A stretch of 64,000 nt of DNA from Polyangiaceae bacterium (lineage in GTDB: Bacteria > Myxococcota_A > Polyangia > Polyangiales > Polyangiaceae). Numbering within the stretch: the first letter of the stretch is position 1; every line of letters starts with the position of its first letter. Shown piece by piece: positions 17,451-26,616 of this stretch. A program made the translations under genes and the position numbers. The notes beneath the pieces were generated by a model that saw only the letters and a list, made by a program, of their open reading frames with translations, was not told where the DNA came from and did not search any database. The stretch is from contig JACKEA010000001.1 in the NCBI GenBank assembly GCA_020633235.1, forward strand, positions 434,001 to 498,000, written 5' to 3'.

Positions 17451-17834
17451 ATGGCAAAGGATCTCGACAAGCGTGAACAGGATCGCCTTTCGGAGCGCGT
17501 GTCGCGGCGGCCCGCCGTGGCTCCGCGCGTGGACATCTTCGAGAACGAGCAGGAGTTCTTGGTCCTTGCGGACATGCCCGGCGTCCCCAAGGACGCCCTC
17601 GACATCCGCGTGGACAAGGACGAGCTGACGCTCCAAGGTCGGCGCAGCGACATCCAGGAGCGCGCGGCCCTCGCCCTCGAGCTGCGTCCGGTGGACTACC
17701 GGCGCTCCTTCGTGCTGCCCGGCGGGATCGACGTGGACAAGATCGACGCCCACCTGGAAGGCGGCGTGCTCCGGCTCAAGTTGCCGAAGTCCGAATCCCT
17801 CAAGCCCCGCACGATTCCGGTGCGAGTCGGCTGA
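17451..17834 (+). CDS. Hsp20/alpha-crystallin small heat-shock protein (second)
   Basis: The 127-residue protein has a strong ribosome site, GAAGGAGG, seven bases before the ATG. The N terminus is short and highly charged. The crystallin domain shows PRVDIFENEQEFLVLADMPG, VDKDELTLQGRR and LEGGVLRLKLPKSE. It differs enough from the first copy to be a separate subfamily, so hetero-oligomers are possible. It is followed after 41 bases by the HtrA gene, an arrangement that fits a stress operon. Confidence 0.93.
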   Translation: MAKDLDKREQDRLSERVSRRPAVAPRVDIFENEQEFLVLADMPGVPKDALDIRVDKDELTLQGRRSDIQERAALALELRPVDYRRSFVLPGGIDVDKIDAHLEGGVLRLKLPKSESLKPRTIPVRVG

Positions 17835-17875
17835 TCGGGAATGAGGACCGGACCTCGTCGGTTGCTCCGGAGAAG

Positions 17876-19366
17876 ATGAAAACCCGTCGCAAGCTCCCCG
17901 TCATCCTCGCGCTTTCACTCGCTCCAGTTGCCGGCTGCACCCGGGTTCATCCCGGAGCAGGCCCGGAACCCGGACAAGCCAGCATGGCGGGGGGCGCCAA
18001 GGCGGAGAAGGTCAAGACCCTGAAGACACTGCCCACGCCCGCCTTGGCGCGCGTGGGCGGTAACGCGAACATCGCGGACGTCGTGGAGAAGGTGCTCCCC
18101 TCGGTGGTGAGCATCTCGTCCACGCGTGTGCAGCGCTTCCCCCAGCATCCCTTCATCCCGGGGTTCGGTCCCTTTGGCGGCGGTGGTGGCGGGCAGCGCG
18201 AGCTCCGGCAAGAGGGGCTCGGCTCCGGCGTGGTGGTGGCGCCCGGCGTGGTGGTCACCAACAACCACGTGGTGGACGGCGCGGACGAGATCCGCGTGAC
18301 CACCAAAGACAAGCGAGAGCTGGTGGCCAAGGTGGTGGGCACGGATCCGAAATCGGATCTGGCGGTGGTTCGCGTGGAGGGCGACACCAGCTCCCTCACT
18401 CCCGTGAGCTTCGCGGACTCGGCGCGCCTGCGCCTGGGCGACGTCGTGCTCGCCATCGGCAATCCCTTTGGCGTGGGGCAGACGGTCACCATGGGCATCG
18501 TCTCCGCCAAGGGCCGCGCGGACGTGGGCATCGAAGACTACGAGGACTTCATCCAGACGGACGCCGCCATCAATCCCGGCAACTCCGGCGGGGCACTGGT
18601 GGACATGGAAGGCCACGTGGTCGGCATCAACACGGCCATCTTGTCGCGCTCCGGCGGCAGCGTGGGCATCGGCTTCGCGATCCCGTCCAACATGGCCAAG
18701 CCCATCGTGGATTCGCTGATCAAGAACGGTCGCGTGGACCGCGGCTACCTGGGTGTGACGATTCAAGACATCGATCAGGACATGGCCAGCGCCCTCGGTC
18801 TGAACAAGGCGGACGGCGTGCTCATCGCGGACGTGCAGCCCAACGGCCCCGGCGCCAAGGGCGGCCTGCAACGGGGGGACGTGGTGCTCAGCATTGCCGG
18901 GCAACCGACCCACTCCACCGGGCAGCTGCGCAACGTCGTGGCCTCCTCCGGCGCGGAGCAGACGGTCCAGGTGAACGTCAACCGCAAGGGCAAGAGCGTG
19001 AGCTTGGACGTGAAGCTCGGCACCATGCCGGACAATCTCGGTCGCTTCGCGCAGAAGCCCTCGTCGGGCGGCGGTGCCTCCTCGAGCGCCTTGGACGGCG
19101 TCACGCTGGAAGGGCTCACCAAGGAGAACAAGCAGCGCTTCCAGCTGCCGGACAACGTCTCGAGCGGCGTGGTGATCACCAACGTGGAGCCGGGCAGCAC
19201 CGCAGCGCGCGCCGGCCTGCGCCCGGGTGACGTCGTGCTCGAGGTGAACCGTCAGAAGGTGACCACGGTGCAGCGCTTCGAGCAGCTGTACAAGGACGGC
19301 AAAGGGCAGCTCCTCCTGCTCGTGAATCGCAAGGGCAACACGCTTTTTCTAGCCGTTCACCGCTGA
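17876..19366 (+). CDS. HtrA/DegP-type serine protease lipoprotein with two PDZ domains
   Basis: The 496-residue protein has a lipobox-type signal (LAPVAGC, Cys near residue 21) where most DegP proteins have a cleaved signal. The trypsin-like domain holds the triad His in VVTNNHVVDG, Asp in DPKSDLAVVRV and Ser in NPGNSGGALV. PDZ1 (about 285-375) begins GYLGVTIQDI. PDZ2 (about 400-490) includes GVVITNVEPGSTAARAGLRPGD. It should degrade or refold damaged envelope proteins, tethered to a membrane. It directly follows the small heat-shock genes, so shared stress induction is plausible. Confidence 0.93.
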   Translation: MKTRRKLPVILALSLAPVAGCTRVHPGAGPEPGQASMAGGAKAEKVKTLKTLPTPALARVGGNANIADVVEKVLPSVVSISSTRVQRFPQHPFIPGFGPFGGGGGGQRELRQEGLGSGVVVAPGVVVTNNHVVDGADEIRVTTKDKRELVAKVVGTDPKSDLAVVRVEGDTSSLTPVSFADSARLRLGDVVLAIGNPFGVGQTVTMGIVSAKGRADVGIEDYEDFIQTDAAINPGNSGGALVDMEGHVVGINTAILSRSGGSVGIGFAIPSNMAKPIVDSLIKNGRVDRGYLGVTIQDIDQDMASALGLNKADGVLIADVQPNGPGAKGGLQRGDVVLSIAGQPTHSTGQLRNVVASSGAEQTVQVNVNRKGKSVSLDVKLGTMPDNLGRFAQKPSSGGGASSSALDGVTLEGLTKENKQRFQLPDNVSSGVVITNVEPGSTAARAGLRPGDVVLEVNRQKVTTVQRFEQLYKDGKGQLLLLVNRKGNTLFLAVHR

Positions 19367-19414
19367 CCCGGCGGCCGGTATCCACATGCCCGGGAGGGCG
19401 CTACGATATCGGCC

Positions 19415-20914
19415 GTGAGCCCCCCGCAAGCGGTCGAGACGCTGCCTCTCGGCGCCGCGTTCCAATACGGGGACGCGGCGTCGCTGCCCAAGCGCTGCCC
19501 CACCTGCGGCGGGCGTTACCCGGCAGACTTCCGGGTTTGTCCTCGCGACGCAGAACCTCTGGAAGAAGCCCCCGCCGACGAAGATCCGCTCATCGGTGCC
19601 ACGCTGTCCGACACCTACGAGGTGTCCCGCGTGATCGGCGAGGGTGGCATGGGCCGCGTGTACGAGGCGCGCCACCAGCGCCTGCGTAACAAGCGCTACG
19701 CCATCAAGGTGCTGCACAGCGAGCTCGCCCGGCAGCCGGAAGTGGTGTCGCGCTTCCAGCGCGAAGCGGAAGCCGCCAGCGCTCTCTTGCACCCCAACGT
19801 GGTCGGTGTGTACGACGTCAACCGCACGCCGGACGGCCGACCCTACATCGTGGCGGAGCTCCTGGAAGGCGAGCAGCTCGGCGACGTGCTCGATCGTGAA
19901 GGGCGGCTCTCGCCCGGGCGCGCCGTGCCCATCGTGCGGCAAATCTGCCGCGCCCTCATCGCGGCGCACGAGCGCGGCATCATCCACCGCGACGTCAAGC
20001 CGGAGAACGTGTGCCTGGTGGGCAGCGGACCCACGGTCAAGGTGCTGGATTTCGGCATCTCCAAGGTGACCGAGATGGGCGACGATCTCACCCGCACGGG
20101 CGTCGTCATGGGCACGCCGGCGTACATGGCGCCGGAGCAGGCCCGCGGGGATCACGTGGACGCCCGCGCGGACGTGTACGCCGTGGGCGCCATCCTGTAT
20201 CGCGCCCTCACCGGTCGCCGTCCCTTCGAAGGGCTCGACCAGATGGCGACCCTCACGGCGGTGCTCACGGAAGAGCCGCCGCGCCCGCGGGACGTGAACG
20301 GCATGGTGCCGGAAGCCCTGGAGGTCGTGATCCAGCGCGCCATGGCCAAGGAGCCGGGGGATCGCTTCCGTACCATGGACGAGCTCGACCAAGAGCTCGC
20401 CGCCTTCGATGCGCCCGTCAAGGTGGAGGCCGAAACGCTCATCGCGGTAAGACCTCCGGTGGTGAGCGACGCCTCCCGCCGCGCTCACCTGGCGCGCCCC
20501 ACGTTGGTGGCGTTCTCCCTGGCAGCGTGGATGTGGGTGCTCACCCTGGTGGTGGTCGGCGTGCTCTCGCTGATCCGCACCTTCAGCAAGGAGCTCGGCC
20601 CCACCGACGCGGAGCTGGTGCTCACGGTGGTGGGCTCCCTGGTGCTGCTTTCTACACCCACCGTGCTGTGGGTGCGCTGGCTGATGACGTCCGTGTGGCG
20701 CAACACGCCGCGCACCCTGGAGGTGGGGGATCGCCTGCGGCGCACGTTGGTGTTCGGCGTCACCGCCTTCGCCGCGGAGAGCGCGCTGGCCCTCATGTGG
20801 CAGCTCGCCGTGTTGCGCGCCGCACCCGGCCTGGCCTGGCCGGGCTGGGCGCTGTTCGGCGTCGTGGCCAGCGTCGTCGCCGGCGCTGCGGGCTGGCTAC
20901 TCCCCAAGCGCTAG
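19415..20914 (+). CDS. Ser/Thr protein kinase with N-terminal zinc ribbon and four C-terminal membrane helices
   Basis: The 499-residue product starts with GTG. Residues 28-48 form a zinc-ribbon-like motif, CPTCGGRYPADFRVCP. The kinase domain (about 68-335) shows GEGGMGRVYEA, AIKVL with the ATP lysine, IIHRDVKPENV, LDFGISKV and GTPAYMAPEQ, so it should be active. A linker precedes four hydrophobic helices between about 365 and 495 (LAAWMWVLTLVVVGVLSLI, VLTVVGSLVLLSTPTVLWV, VFGVTAFAAESALALMW, ALFGVVASVVAGAAGWLL). Eukaryote-like kinases of this PknB type are abundant in myxobacteria. The substrate is unknown. Confidence 0.93.
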   Translation: MSPPQAVETLPLGAAFQYGDAASLPKRCPTCGGRYPADFRVCPRDAEPLEEAPADEDPLIGATLSDTYEVSRVIGEGGMGRVYEARHQRLRNKRYAIKVLHSELARQPEVVSRFQREAEAASALLHPNVVGVYDVNRTPDGRPYIVAELLEGEQLGDVLDREGRLSPGRAVPIVRQICRALIAAHERGIIHRDVKPENVCLVGSGPTVKVLDFGISKVTEMGDDLTRTGVVMGTPAYMAPEQARGDHVDARADVYAVGAILYRALTGRRPFEGLDQMATLTAVLTEEPPRPRDVNGMVPEALEVVIQRAMAKEPGDRFRTMDELDQELAAFDAPVKVEAETLIAVRPPVVSDASRRAHLARPTLVAFSLAAWMWVLTLVVVGVLSLIRTFSKELGPTDAELVLTVVGSLVLLSTPTVLWVRWLMTSVWRNTPRTLEVGDRLRRTLVFGVTAFAAESALALMWQLAVLRAAPGLAWPGWALFGVVASVVAGAAGWLLPKR

Positions 20915-20927
20915 GGGTTCGTTTTCT

Positions 20928-20978
20928 TGTTGGTCCGGCGCGAGCCCCGACGTGTCGCGAGGTTCCGCGTTGGACCAA
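20928..20978. repeat. Two opposed copies of the TGTTGG...GGAACC repeat between convergent genes
   Basis: A direct copy TGTTGGTCCGGCGCGAGCC (20928-20946) faces an inverted copy GGTTCCGCGTTGGACCAA (20961-20978). TTGGTCC and GGACCAA at the outer ends can pair. It lies between the ends of the kinase gene and fumC. Neither strand has a T run after the stem, so it is not a classical terminator. The same motif recurs at about nine other places in the window. Confidence 0.7.
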
Positions 20979-20999
20979 AAAACCAGCGGAGGAGAACGG

Positions 21000-22379
21000 T
21001 CAGACCATGTCCCCGGGCCGGACCCATTGGTCGAATTGTTCTTCGCTGACCAGGCCGGAAGCGACGGCGGCCTTGCGCAGCGTGGTGCCTTCGGCGTGGG
21101 CGCGCTTGGCGATGGTGGCGGCGGCGTCGTAGCCGATGTGCGGGTTGAGGGCGGTCACCAGCATCAAGGAGTTTTCCAGGTGCTCGGCGATGCGTTCGCG
21201 GTTCGGTTCGAGGCCCTCGATGCAGTTCTTCCGGAAGCTCTCGCTGCCGTCGGCGATGAGCCGGGCGCTCATCAGGAACGCGTGAGCGATGAGCGGCTTC
21301 ATCACGTTGAGCTGGAAGTTGCCGCTGGCGCCGCCGAAGGTCACGGCCACGTCGTTGCCGAACACCTGGGCGCACAGCATGGTCATGGCTTCTCCCTGGG
21401 TGGGGTTCACCTTGCCCGGCATGATGGAGCTGCCCGGCTCATTGGCAGGGATGTTCAGCTCTCCAATGCCCGCCCGGGGCCCGCTCGACAGAAAGCGGAC
21501 GTCGTTCGCGATCTTCATCAAAGATGCCGCGAGCGTTTTCAGGGCGCCGTGAGCGAAGACGATGGCGTCGTGGGCCGAGATCGCTTCGAACTTGTTGGGC
21601 GCGGGCACCATGGGCACGCCGGTGGCCTGCGCCAGGCGCGCGGCGACGCGCTTTCCGAGCTCGGGGTGGGCGTTCAGGCCCGTGCCCACGGCGGTGCCGC
21701 CCAGGGCCAGCTCGCACAAGTGGGGTAGGGCGCTGTTCAAGTGCTCGGCGCCGTGAGAGAGCTGCGCCGCCCAGCCGCCGATCTCCTGCCCCACGGTGAG
21801 GGGCGTCGCGTCCATCAAGTGGGTGCGACCGATCTTGACGACGTCGTCGAACGCCTTCGCCTTGCTCAGCAGGGTATCGCGAAGCGCGAGCACGGACGGC
21901 AGCACGCGATCGTGTACGGCCGTCGCGCTGGCCAGCGCCATGGCGGAGGGGAACACGTCGTTGGAGGACTGCCCGCGGTTCACGTGATCGTTCGGGTGCA
22001 CGAGACGGCCCTCGCCGCGGGGGCCGCCCAGGATCTCGCTGGCGCGGTTGGCGAGCACCTCGTTCATGTTCATGTTCGTCTGGGTGCCGCTGCCCGTCTG
22101 CCACACCACCAGGGGGAACTCGTCGTCGTGCTGGCCGGCGAGCACCTCGTCGGCGGCCTGGGCGATGGCCTTGCTCAGCCGTGCGTCGAGCTCACCGAGC
22201 TCCGTGTTGGCCTCGGCGGCGGCCTTCTTGATCATCGCCAACGAAAGCAGCAGCTCCCGCGGCTGGCGCTCACCGCTGATGCGAAAGTTTTCCAGGCTGC
22301 GCTGGGTCTGGGCGCCCCACAGGCGGTTTGCCGGCACCTCCACGGGTCCCAGGGAGTCCTTTTCGGTCCTCGTCGTCAT
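21000..22379 (-). CDS. fumC: Class II fumarate hydratase FumC
   Basis: The 459-residue enzyme starts MTTRTEKDSLGPVEVPANRLWGAQTQRS. It carries the superfamily signature GSSIMPGKVNPTQGEA with the catalytic serine loop, TGSGTQTNMNMNEV and RGQSSNDVFPSAM. It interconverts fumarate and malate in the citric acid cycle using no iron-sulfur cluster. It is a single gene, divergent from the transglycosylase gene and convergent with the kinase gene. Confidence 0.97.
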   Translation of the reverse strand: MTTRTEKDSLGPVEVPANRLWGAQTQRSLENFRISGERQPRELLLSLAMIKKAAAEANTELGELDARLSKAIAQAADEVLAGQHDDEFPLVVWQTGSGTQTNMNMNEVLANRASEILGGPRGEGRLVHPNDHVNRGQSSNDVFPSAMALASATAVHDRVLPSVLALRDTLLSKAKAFDDVVKIGRTHLMDATPLTVGQEIGGWAAQLSHGAEHLNSALPHLCELALGGTAVGTGLNAHPELGKRVAARLAQATGVPMVPAPNKFEAISAHDAIVFAHGALKTLAASLMKIANDVRFLSSGPRAGIGELNIPANEPGSSIMPGKVNPTQGEAMTMLCAQVFGNDVAVTFGGASGNFQLNVMKPLIAHAFLMSARLIADGSESFRKNCIEGLEPNRERIAEHLENSLMLVTALNPHIGYDAAATIAKRAHAEGTTLRKAAVASGLVSEEQFDQWVRPGDMV

Positions 22380-22476
22380 CCAACGGGCCTTCCATGGAAT
22401 GCCCCGAGGGATCAAGATCGCGAGGCTTTTTCCCTGCTATTTGACCGATTCGTGACGGCCCGCTACCACTCGGCTC

Positions 22477-24774
22477 ATGGTCGGGCTCCGTCTCACGCTT
22501 CCCGCTCTGCTTGCGGCGCTGTGCCTGAGCGGGGTGAGCAGCGCCAAGCCCAAGGCCAAGAAGGCCGAGAGCGCGAAGCTCGACGACAAGAAGACGGACA
22601 AGAAGTCCTCTGCCGAAGCTTCCAAGAAGGCGGAGGACAAGAAGGCGGACGCGAAGCAACCGGACCCGCCGAAGAAGGACGACAAGCCCGACGTGGGACC
22701 GGGCGCCGGCGCGGGCACTCGCAAGGTGGACGCCGACAAGGGCAACGACAAACCCAAGACGGAGCCGCCGAAGGAGCCGCCCAAGCCCAAGGTGGAAGAG
22801 GAGAAGAAGGACAAGCCCGTGTCGCATCGCCGCGGGCCCCGACCTCGGAAGCCGAGCCCCACCTTGCCCAAGGGGGCCGAGCGCTCCTCACCTAAGGAGT
22901 CGGTGCGCCGCGCCATCGCGGGCGGCAAGACGCTCGACGATCTGCGCGCCGGTACGGACGATCCGGAGCTGCGCGCCCTGAAGGAAGCCGACCGCGTGCT
23001 GTTCCCGCGGCCGCTCCACGGCGCCACGCCGGGGTTCGACTGGAACCTTCCGGCGCCCGCGCGTCGCGGCAGCCCCGACGTGGTCGCTTCGGGCTTGCCG
23101 CCGGAGGCGCGCGTGTCGCCCTCCACCGGGACGGAGGACGACGCCGTCACCGCAGAGTGGCTCCGGAGCCTCACGATGCCGAACCTGCCGGTTCGCCTCG
23201 AGGCTCGCGTCGTCCGCTACCTGAAGTTCTACCGCGACAACTCCCGCGGCCGGGCCATCGCCAAGGTGTGGGCGCGCAAGAGCGGGCGCTTCGTTCCTGC
23301 CATCAAGGCGGAGCTCGCCAAGGCCGGTCTGCCTTCGGACCTGGTGTGGCTCAGTCTGATCGAGAGCGGACACAACCCGACCATCTACTCGCCGGTGGGC
23401 GCCGCCGGGCTGTGGCAGTTCATGCCCGCTTCCGGGCGCATGTACGGCCTCACGGTGGACCGCTGGGTGGACGAGCGCCTCGACCCGAAGCGCAGCACCG
23501 ACGCCGCCATCCTGTACCTCAGTGATCTGTATCGCCGCTTCGGCAACTGGGAGCTGGCGATGGGCGCCTACAACATGGGCCACGGCGGCATGACGCGGGC
23601 GATCCAGAAGTTCAACACCAACGACTTCTGGGAGCTGTGTCGTCACGAGGCGGGCATCCCGTGGGAAACCACGCTGTACGTTCCGAAGATCTTCGCCATC
23701 GCCATCGTGATGAACAACAAGAAGGCGTTCGGCATCGCGGACGTGAAGCCGGATCCGCCGGAGAGCTTCGACAGCGTGCTGGTGGGCTCCGGAACCTCGC
23801 TGGAGCAGGTGGCCGCCGCCGCGGAAACCTCGGTGAGCACGATAGAATCGCTGAATCCGCAGCTGCTCGCGTCGCGCGCTCCGCCGCGCGGGCCCGGGCG
23901 GCGCGAGCTCAAGTGGCACGTGCGCGTGCCGAAGGGCCGCGGCGTGAGCACCACCAGCCGCATGGCCAAGGTGTGGGCGGCGGATTCCGGCCTCGCTTCC
24001 TACGTGGTGAAGCTCGGTGACACGCCGGAGGCCATCGCCAAGTCCCTGCGCTTCCCCGAGGTGCAGCTCCGCGCGCTCAATCACATCGACAAGGACGAGG
24101 TCCTCGACGCGGGGACGGTCCTGTTGGTTCCGCGGTCTGCCAGCCAAAGGAAACCGGCAGAGCCCGAGACCCCGGACGTGGTCGTGGTGCCGCCCCGGCG
24201 CTTCGACTACCCGGATCGCCAGCGCATCTTCTACGTCGTGCGCCCGGGAGACTCGCTGACCGAGATCGCTTCCGCCGTGGGCGTGACCGCTGCGGATCTC
24301 GAGAGCTGGAACGCCATCGATCCCAACGCTCGGCTGCAGCCGGGCATGACGCTGCAGGCGTGGGTGGCGGACGCCGCGCGCCTCGCGTCGGTGCGCTACT
24401 TTCAAGACGCCGACACCCGCGTGCTGGTGGCGGGCACGCCGGAGTTCATCGAGTACTACGAGGGGCTCAACGGCAAAGAGCGCATCGTGGTGGCCGCGCG
24501 AGATGGCGACACCCTCTCCAAGATCGGCCGGCGCTACGGCGTGAGCAGCGGTTGGATGGAGCGAATCAACCGCAAGTCGCGCCGGAAGAAGCTCAAGGCG
24601 GGCGACAGCGTCGTGGTCTACGTGAAGAAGGGCACGCGCGGCTCGAGCGAAATCGACGAGACCACTCCGGAGCCGCTCCCCGCTCCCGAAGCGCCGGCGC
24701 CGGAAGCGCTGCCCGCCGTGCCTTCCGCCGAAAGCGCCGCGCGACCCAGCACCGCCGCCACTTCCGGCGGCTGA
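22477..24774 (+). CDS. mltD: MltD-like lytic transglycosylase with three LysM domains
   Basis: The 765-residue protein has a signal peptide ending near VSSA, then about 110 residues of Lys/Pro/Glu-rich disordered sequence. The SLT domain (about 265-420) contains LVWLSLIESGHNP with the catalytic Glu, GAAGLWQFMPASG and LAMGAYNMGHGG. Three LysM modules follow: YVVKLGDTPEAIAKSL, FYVVRPGDSLTEIASAVGV and VVAARDGDTLSKIGRRYGV. It cuts peptidoglycan with formation of anhydro ends and binds glycan through LysM. The Lys-rich N-terminal region is unusual for the family. Confidence 0.92.
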   Translation: MVGLRLTLPALLAALCLSGVSSAKPKAKKAESAKLDDKKTDKKSSAEASKKAEDKKADAKQPDPPKKDDKPDVGPGAGAGTRKVDADKGNDKPKTEPPKEPPKPKVEEEKKDKPVSHRRGPRPRKPSPTLPKGAERSSPKESVRRAIAGGKTLDDLRAGTDDPELRALKEADRVLFPRPLHGATPGFDWNLPAPARRGSPDVVASGLPPEARVSPSTGTEDDAVTAEWLRSLTMPNLPVRLEARVVRYLKFYRDNSRGRAIAKVWARKSGRFVPAIKAELAKAGLPSDLVWLSLIESGHNPTIYSPVGAAGLWQFMPASGRMYGLTVDRWVDERLDPKRSTDAAILYLSDLYRRFGNWELAMGAYNMGHGGMTRAIQKFNTNDFWELCRHEAGIPWETTLYVPKIFAIAIVMNNKKAFGIADVKPDPPESFDSVLVGSGTSLEQVAAAAETSVSTIESLNPQLLASRAPPRGPGRRELKWHVRVPKGRGVSTTSRMAKVWAADSGLASYVVKLGDTPEAIAKSLRFPEVQLRALNHIDKDEVLDAGTVLLVPRSASQRKPAEPETPDVVVVPPRRFDYPDRQRIFYVVRPGDSLTEIASAVGVTAADLESWNAIDPNARLQPGMTLQAWVADAARLASVRYFQDADTRVLVAGTPEFIEYYEGLNGKERIVVAARDGDTLSKIGRRYGVSSGWMERINRKSRRKKLKAGDSVVVYVKKGTRGSSEIDETTPEPLPAPEAPAPEALPAVPSAESAARPSTAATSGG

Positions 24775-25240
24775 TCATTCTTGGGCTCTCCGGACATCTT
24801 CACGGCTGAGAAATCGTTGGCCTTGGTGCGCCGGTCCCCACGTTTCGGCGATCGGGAAAGAGGCGAAGCGAGGCGCTGTCGAGCTCCGCAATTGAGTCCG
24901 GTGCTTCTTTGACGCAAAACGTAGAAAGCGTTCAAGAGAGGTCGTCGCCGTTCAGATGCGTGACCTTCGCCAGCGAATGGAACGCGCGCAGCGCGTGGCG
25001 TGAGCTCCTCGAAGAAAATCGCAGCCCGATGTCGAATTTTGTAGACAGGATTTCGGCGCGCAACGCCTCGCCACTGCGTCTCGCGTCACGATGCGCGCAG
25101 GGGCGCACGTCCGCGCGCGCTGAGCGCGTTTTGGTTCGGTTTCGATTTCTGAAGCATCCAGCGCTCTGAACGCGCACCAGCGAGGCAGCGAAAGAGCCCA
25201 AATTTCGCGTGGTATGTCGATGAGAACCCAAGGGGGACTC
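24775..25240. other. 466-bp intergenic region, no gene recognised
   Basis: This gap between the transglycosylase and the HNH gene is less GC-rich than its surroundings and has short AT-rich patches. No frame shows codon structure, and I found no tRNA, no clear promoter and no terminator. It may hold the HNH regulatory region or decayed sequence. The HNH ribosome site AGGGGGA lies just before its ATG at 25241. Confidence 0.5.
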
Positions 25241-26425
25241 ATGTCGAACCAGAACCACGAACGTCACGAATCCAATGGTCTGCAAGAGCTCGATGCGCTC
25301 TCGAACGACGCGCTCTGGCAAAGTACGCTGACGGCGAACGCTGCTCGGCGGCGCGCGATCGCACGACTTCTAATGCATCTCGCGCTCATCGAAACGCGGC
25401 GGCTGCACCTGGTGCGCGGCTACTCGTCGCTCTACGATCTGTGCGTGCGCTGCCTCGGGATGAGCGAGGGCCAGGCGCACCGCAGCGTTTCCGGCGCGCA
25501 CGCGGCGAAGAGCTTTCCTCTCGCGCTGGAGATGATCGCCGATGGCCGGCTGCACCTCACCGGTCTTTCGCTCATCGCCAAGCGCCTCACGCCCGAGAAC
25601 CACGCTCAGCTGCTTGAAGACGTGGCCGGCAAGACCAAAGCCGACATCCTGATCGTGCTCGCCCGCTGGTTTCCGAAGCCGGATGTTCCGGATCGCGTGG
25701 AGCCGGTGTCGGACGGGTCGGGTGGCGGAGAACAAGGGAACTTGGGCCTGGACGGTGCGCCACGTTCCCGCGTGGAGCCGCTGTCGGAGGAGCGCTTTCT
25801 CGTGCATTTCAGCGGCAGCGCGGAGCTGAAGGCGAAGCTCGAGCACGCCCAGAACCTGATGAGCCACGTGAGCCGAAAGCTCGAGGTCGTTTTCGAACGG
25901 GCTCTCGATGCGCTGATTCGCGAGCTCGAGAACAAGCAGTGGGGCAAGACCGAGCGGCCGCGACGCTCCGGGGGTCGCAAGGACCGAAGGCCGAGCCGTG
26001 CGGACAAACGTGAAGTCTACGAACGGGATGGAGCGCAGTGCGCCTACGTCTCTCCGTCGGGCGTTCGCTGCACGGCGCGCGCGTTCCTGCAGTACGACCA
26101 CGTCGACCCGCTCGGCAAGGGTGGCGGTGGAGAAGCGCGCAACGGTCGCCTTCTGTGCGCGGCACATAACGATCTCCACGCACGACAAGCCTATGGCAGC
26201 GAAATCATCGACGAGAAGATCCGCCGCGCCCGATCAAGGGCGGAGCAAGGTGGCGCGGCTCAGACTGCGAAGGACAAGTGCGAAAGGCTCCGCGTGGCGC
26301 TCGTGACCATGGGCTTCAAGAAGGCCGAGTGCTGCAAGGTGGTCGCGGCACTCGCCACAGAGGCCGAACGCTTGCCCTTGGACCAGCTGATCCGCGATGC
26401 CCTGCTCAGACTCACGCAGCGCTGA
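25241..26425 (+). CDS. HNH endonuclease-domain protein with C-terminal GFKK (RuvA-C-like) domain
   Basis: The 394-residue protein is given from the ATG at 25241 because AGGGGGA lies just before it. The N-terminal 200 residues are helical (RRLHLVRGYSSLYDLCVRCLGMSEGQA), as in the DUF222-type HNH family. The HNH domain holds YDHVDPLGKGG, ARNGRLLC and AAHNDLHA, giving Asp-His, Asn and His of the metal site. The last 45 residues (VALVTMGFKKAECC ... LIRDALLRL) form a small helical domain that reappears in a degraded copy at 36.1 kb. The biological role is unknown, and such genes often occur as dispersed repeats. Confidence 0.82.
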   Translation: MSNQNHERHESNGLQELDALSNDALWQSTLTANAARRRAIARLLMHLALIETRRLHLVRGYSSLYDLCVRCLGMSEGQAHRSVSGAHAAKSFPLALEMIADGRLHLTGLSLIAKRLTPENHAQLLEDVAGKTKADILIVLARWFPKPDVPDRVEPVSDGSGGGEQGNLGLDGAPRSRVEPLSEERFLVHFSGSAELKAKLEHAQNLMSHVSRKLEVVFERALDALIRELENKQWGKTERPRRSGGRKDRRPSRADKREVYERDGAQCAYVSPSGVRCTARAFLQYDHVDPLGKGGGGEARNGRLLCAAHNDLHARQAYGSEIIDEKIRRARSRAEQGGAAQTAKDKCERLRVALVTMGFKKAECCKVVAALATEAERLPLDQLIRDALLRLTQR

Positions 26426-26490
26426 GCTCGCCAGCCTTCCCTGGCGAATGTCGTCCGTAGTTCCGCGCAGGGGGAACGCTTCGGCCCTTT

Positions 26491-26614
26491 GCCGCGCCGG
26501 ACCAGAAAAACCATTGCCCAGTCGAGTGGCACGTCCCTCTGAGCCTTCCTCATCGCATTCAGGCACCCACGAATGTGTGAGGAGAGCCCATTCTTGTTGG
26601 TCCGGCGCGATGCC
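26491..26614. repeat. Inverted copies of the dispersed repeat flanking about 90 bp
   Basis: GCGCCGGACCA (26494-26504) is the exact inverse of TGGTCCGGCGC (26598-26608). The second arm is part of a repeat-family copy at 26595-26614 (TGTTGGTCCGGCGCGATGCC). The block lies between the convergent HNH gene and histidine-kinase gene and touches the stop codon of the kinase gene at 26617. No gene is seen in the 190-base gap. Confidence 0.65.
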
Positions 26615-26616
26615 CG

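Noticed and set aside
20930..20978. Bidirectional terminator between kinase gene and fumC
   Set aside because: A stem is possible but no T run follows on either strand, and the motif recurs elsewhere as a repeat.
24775..25240. tRNA or small RNA gene in the long gap
   Set aside because: No T-loop GGTTCGANNC with matching acceptor stem was found by eye.
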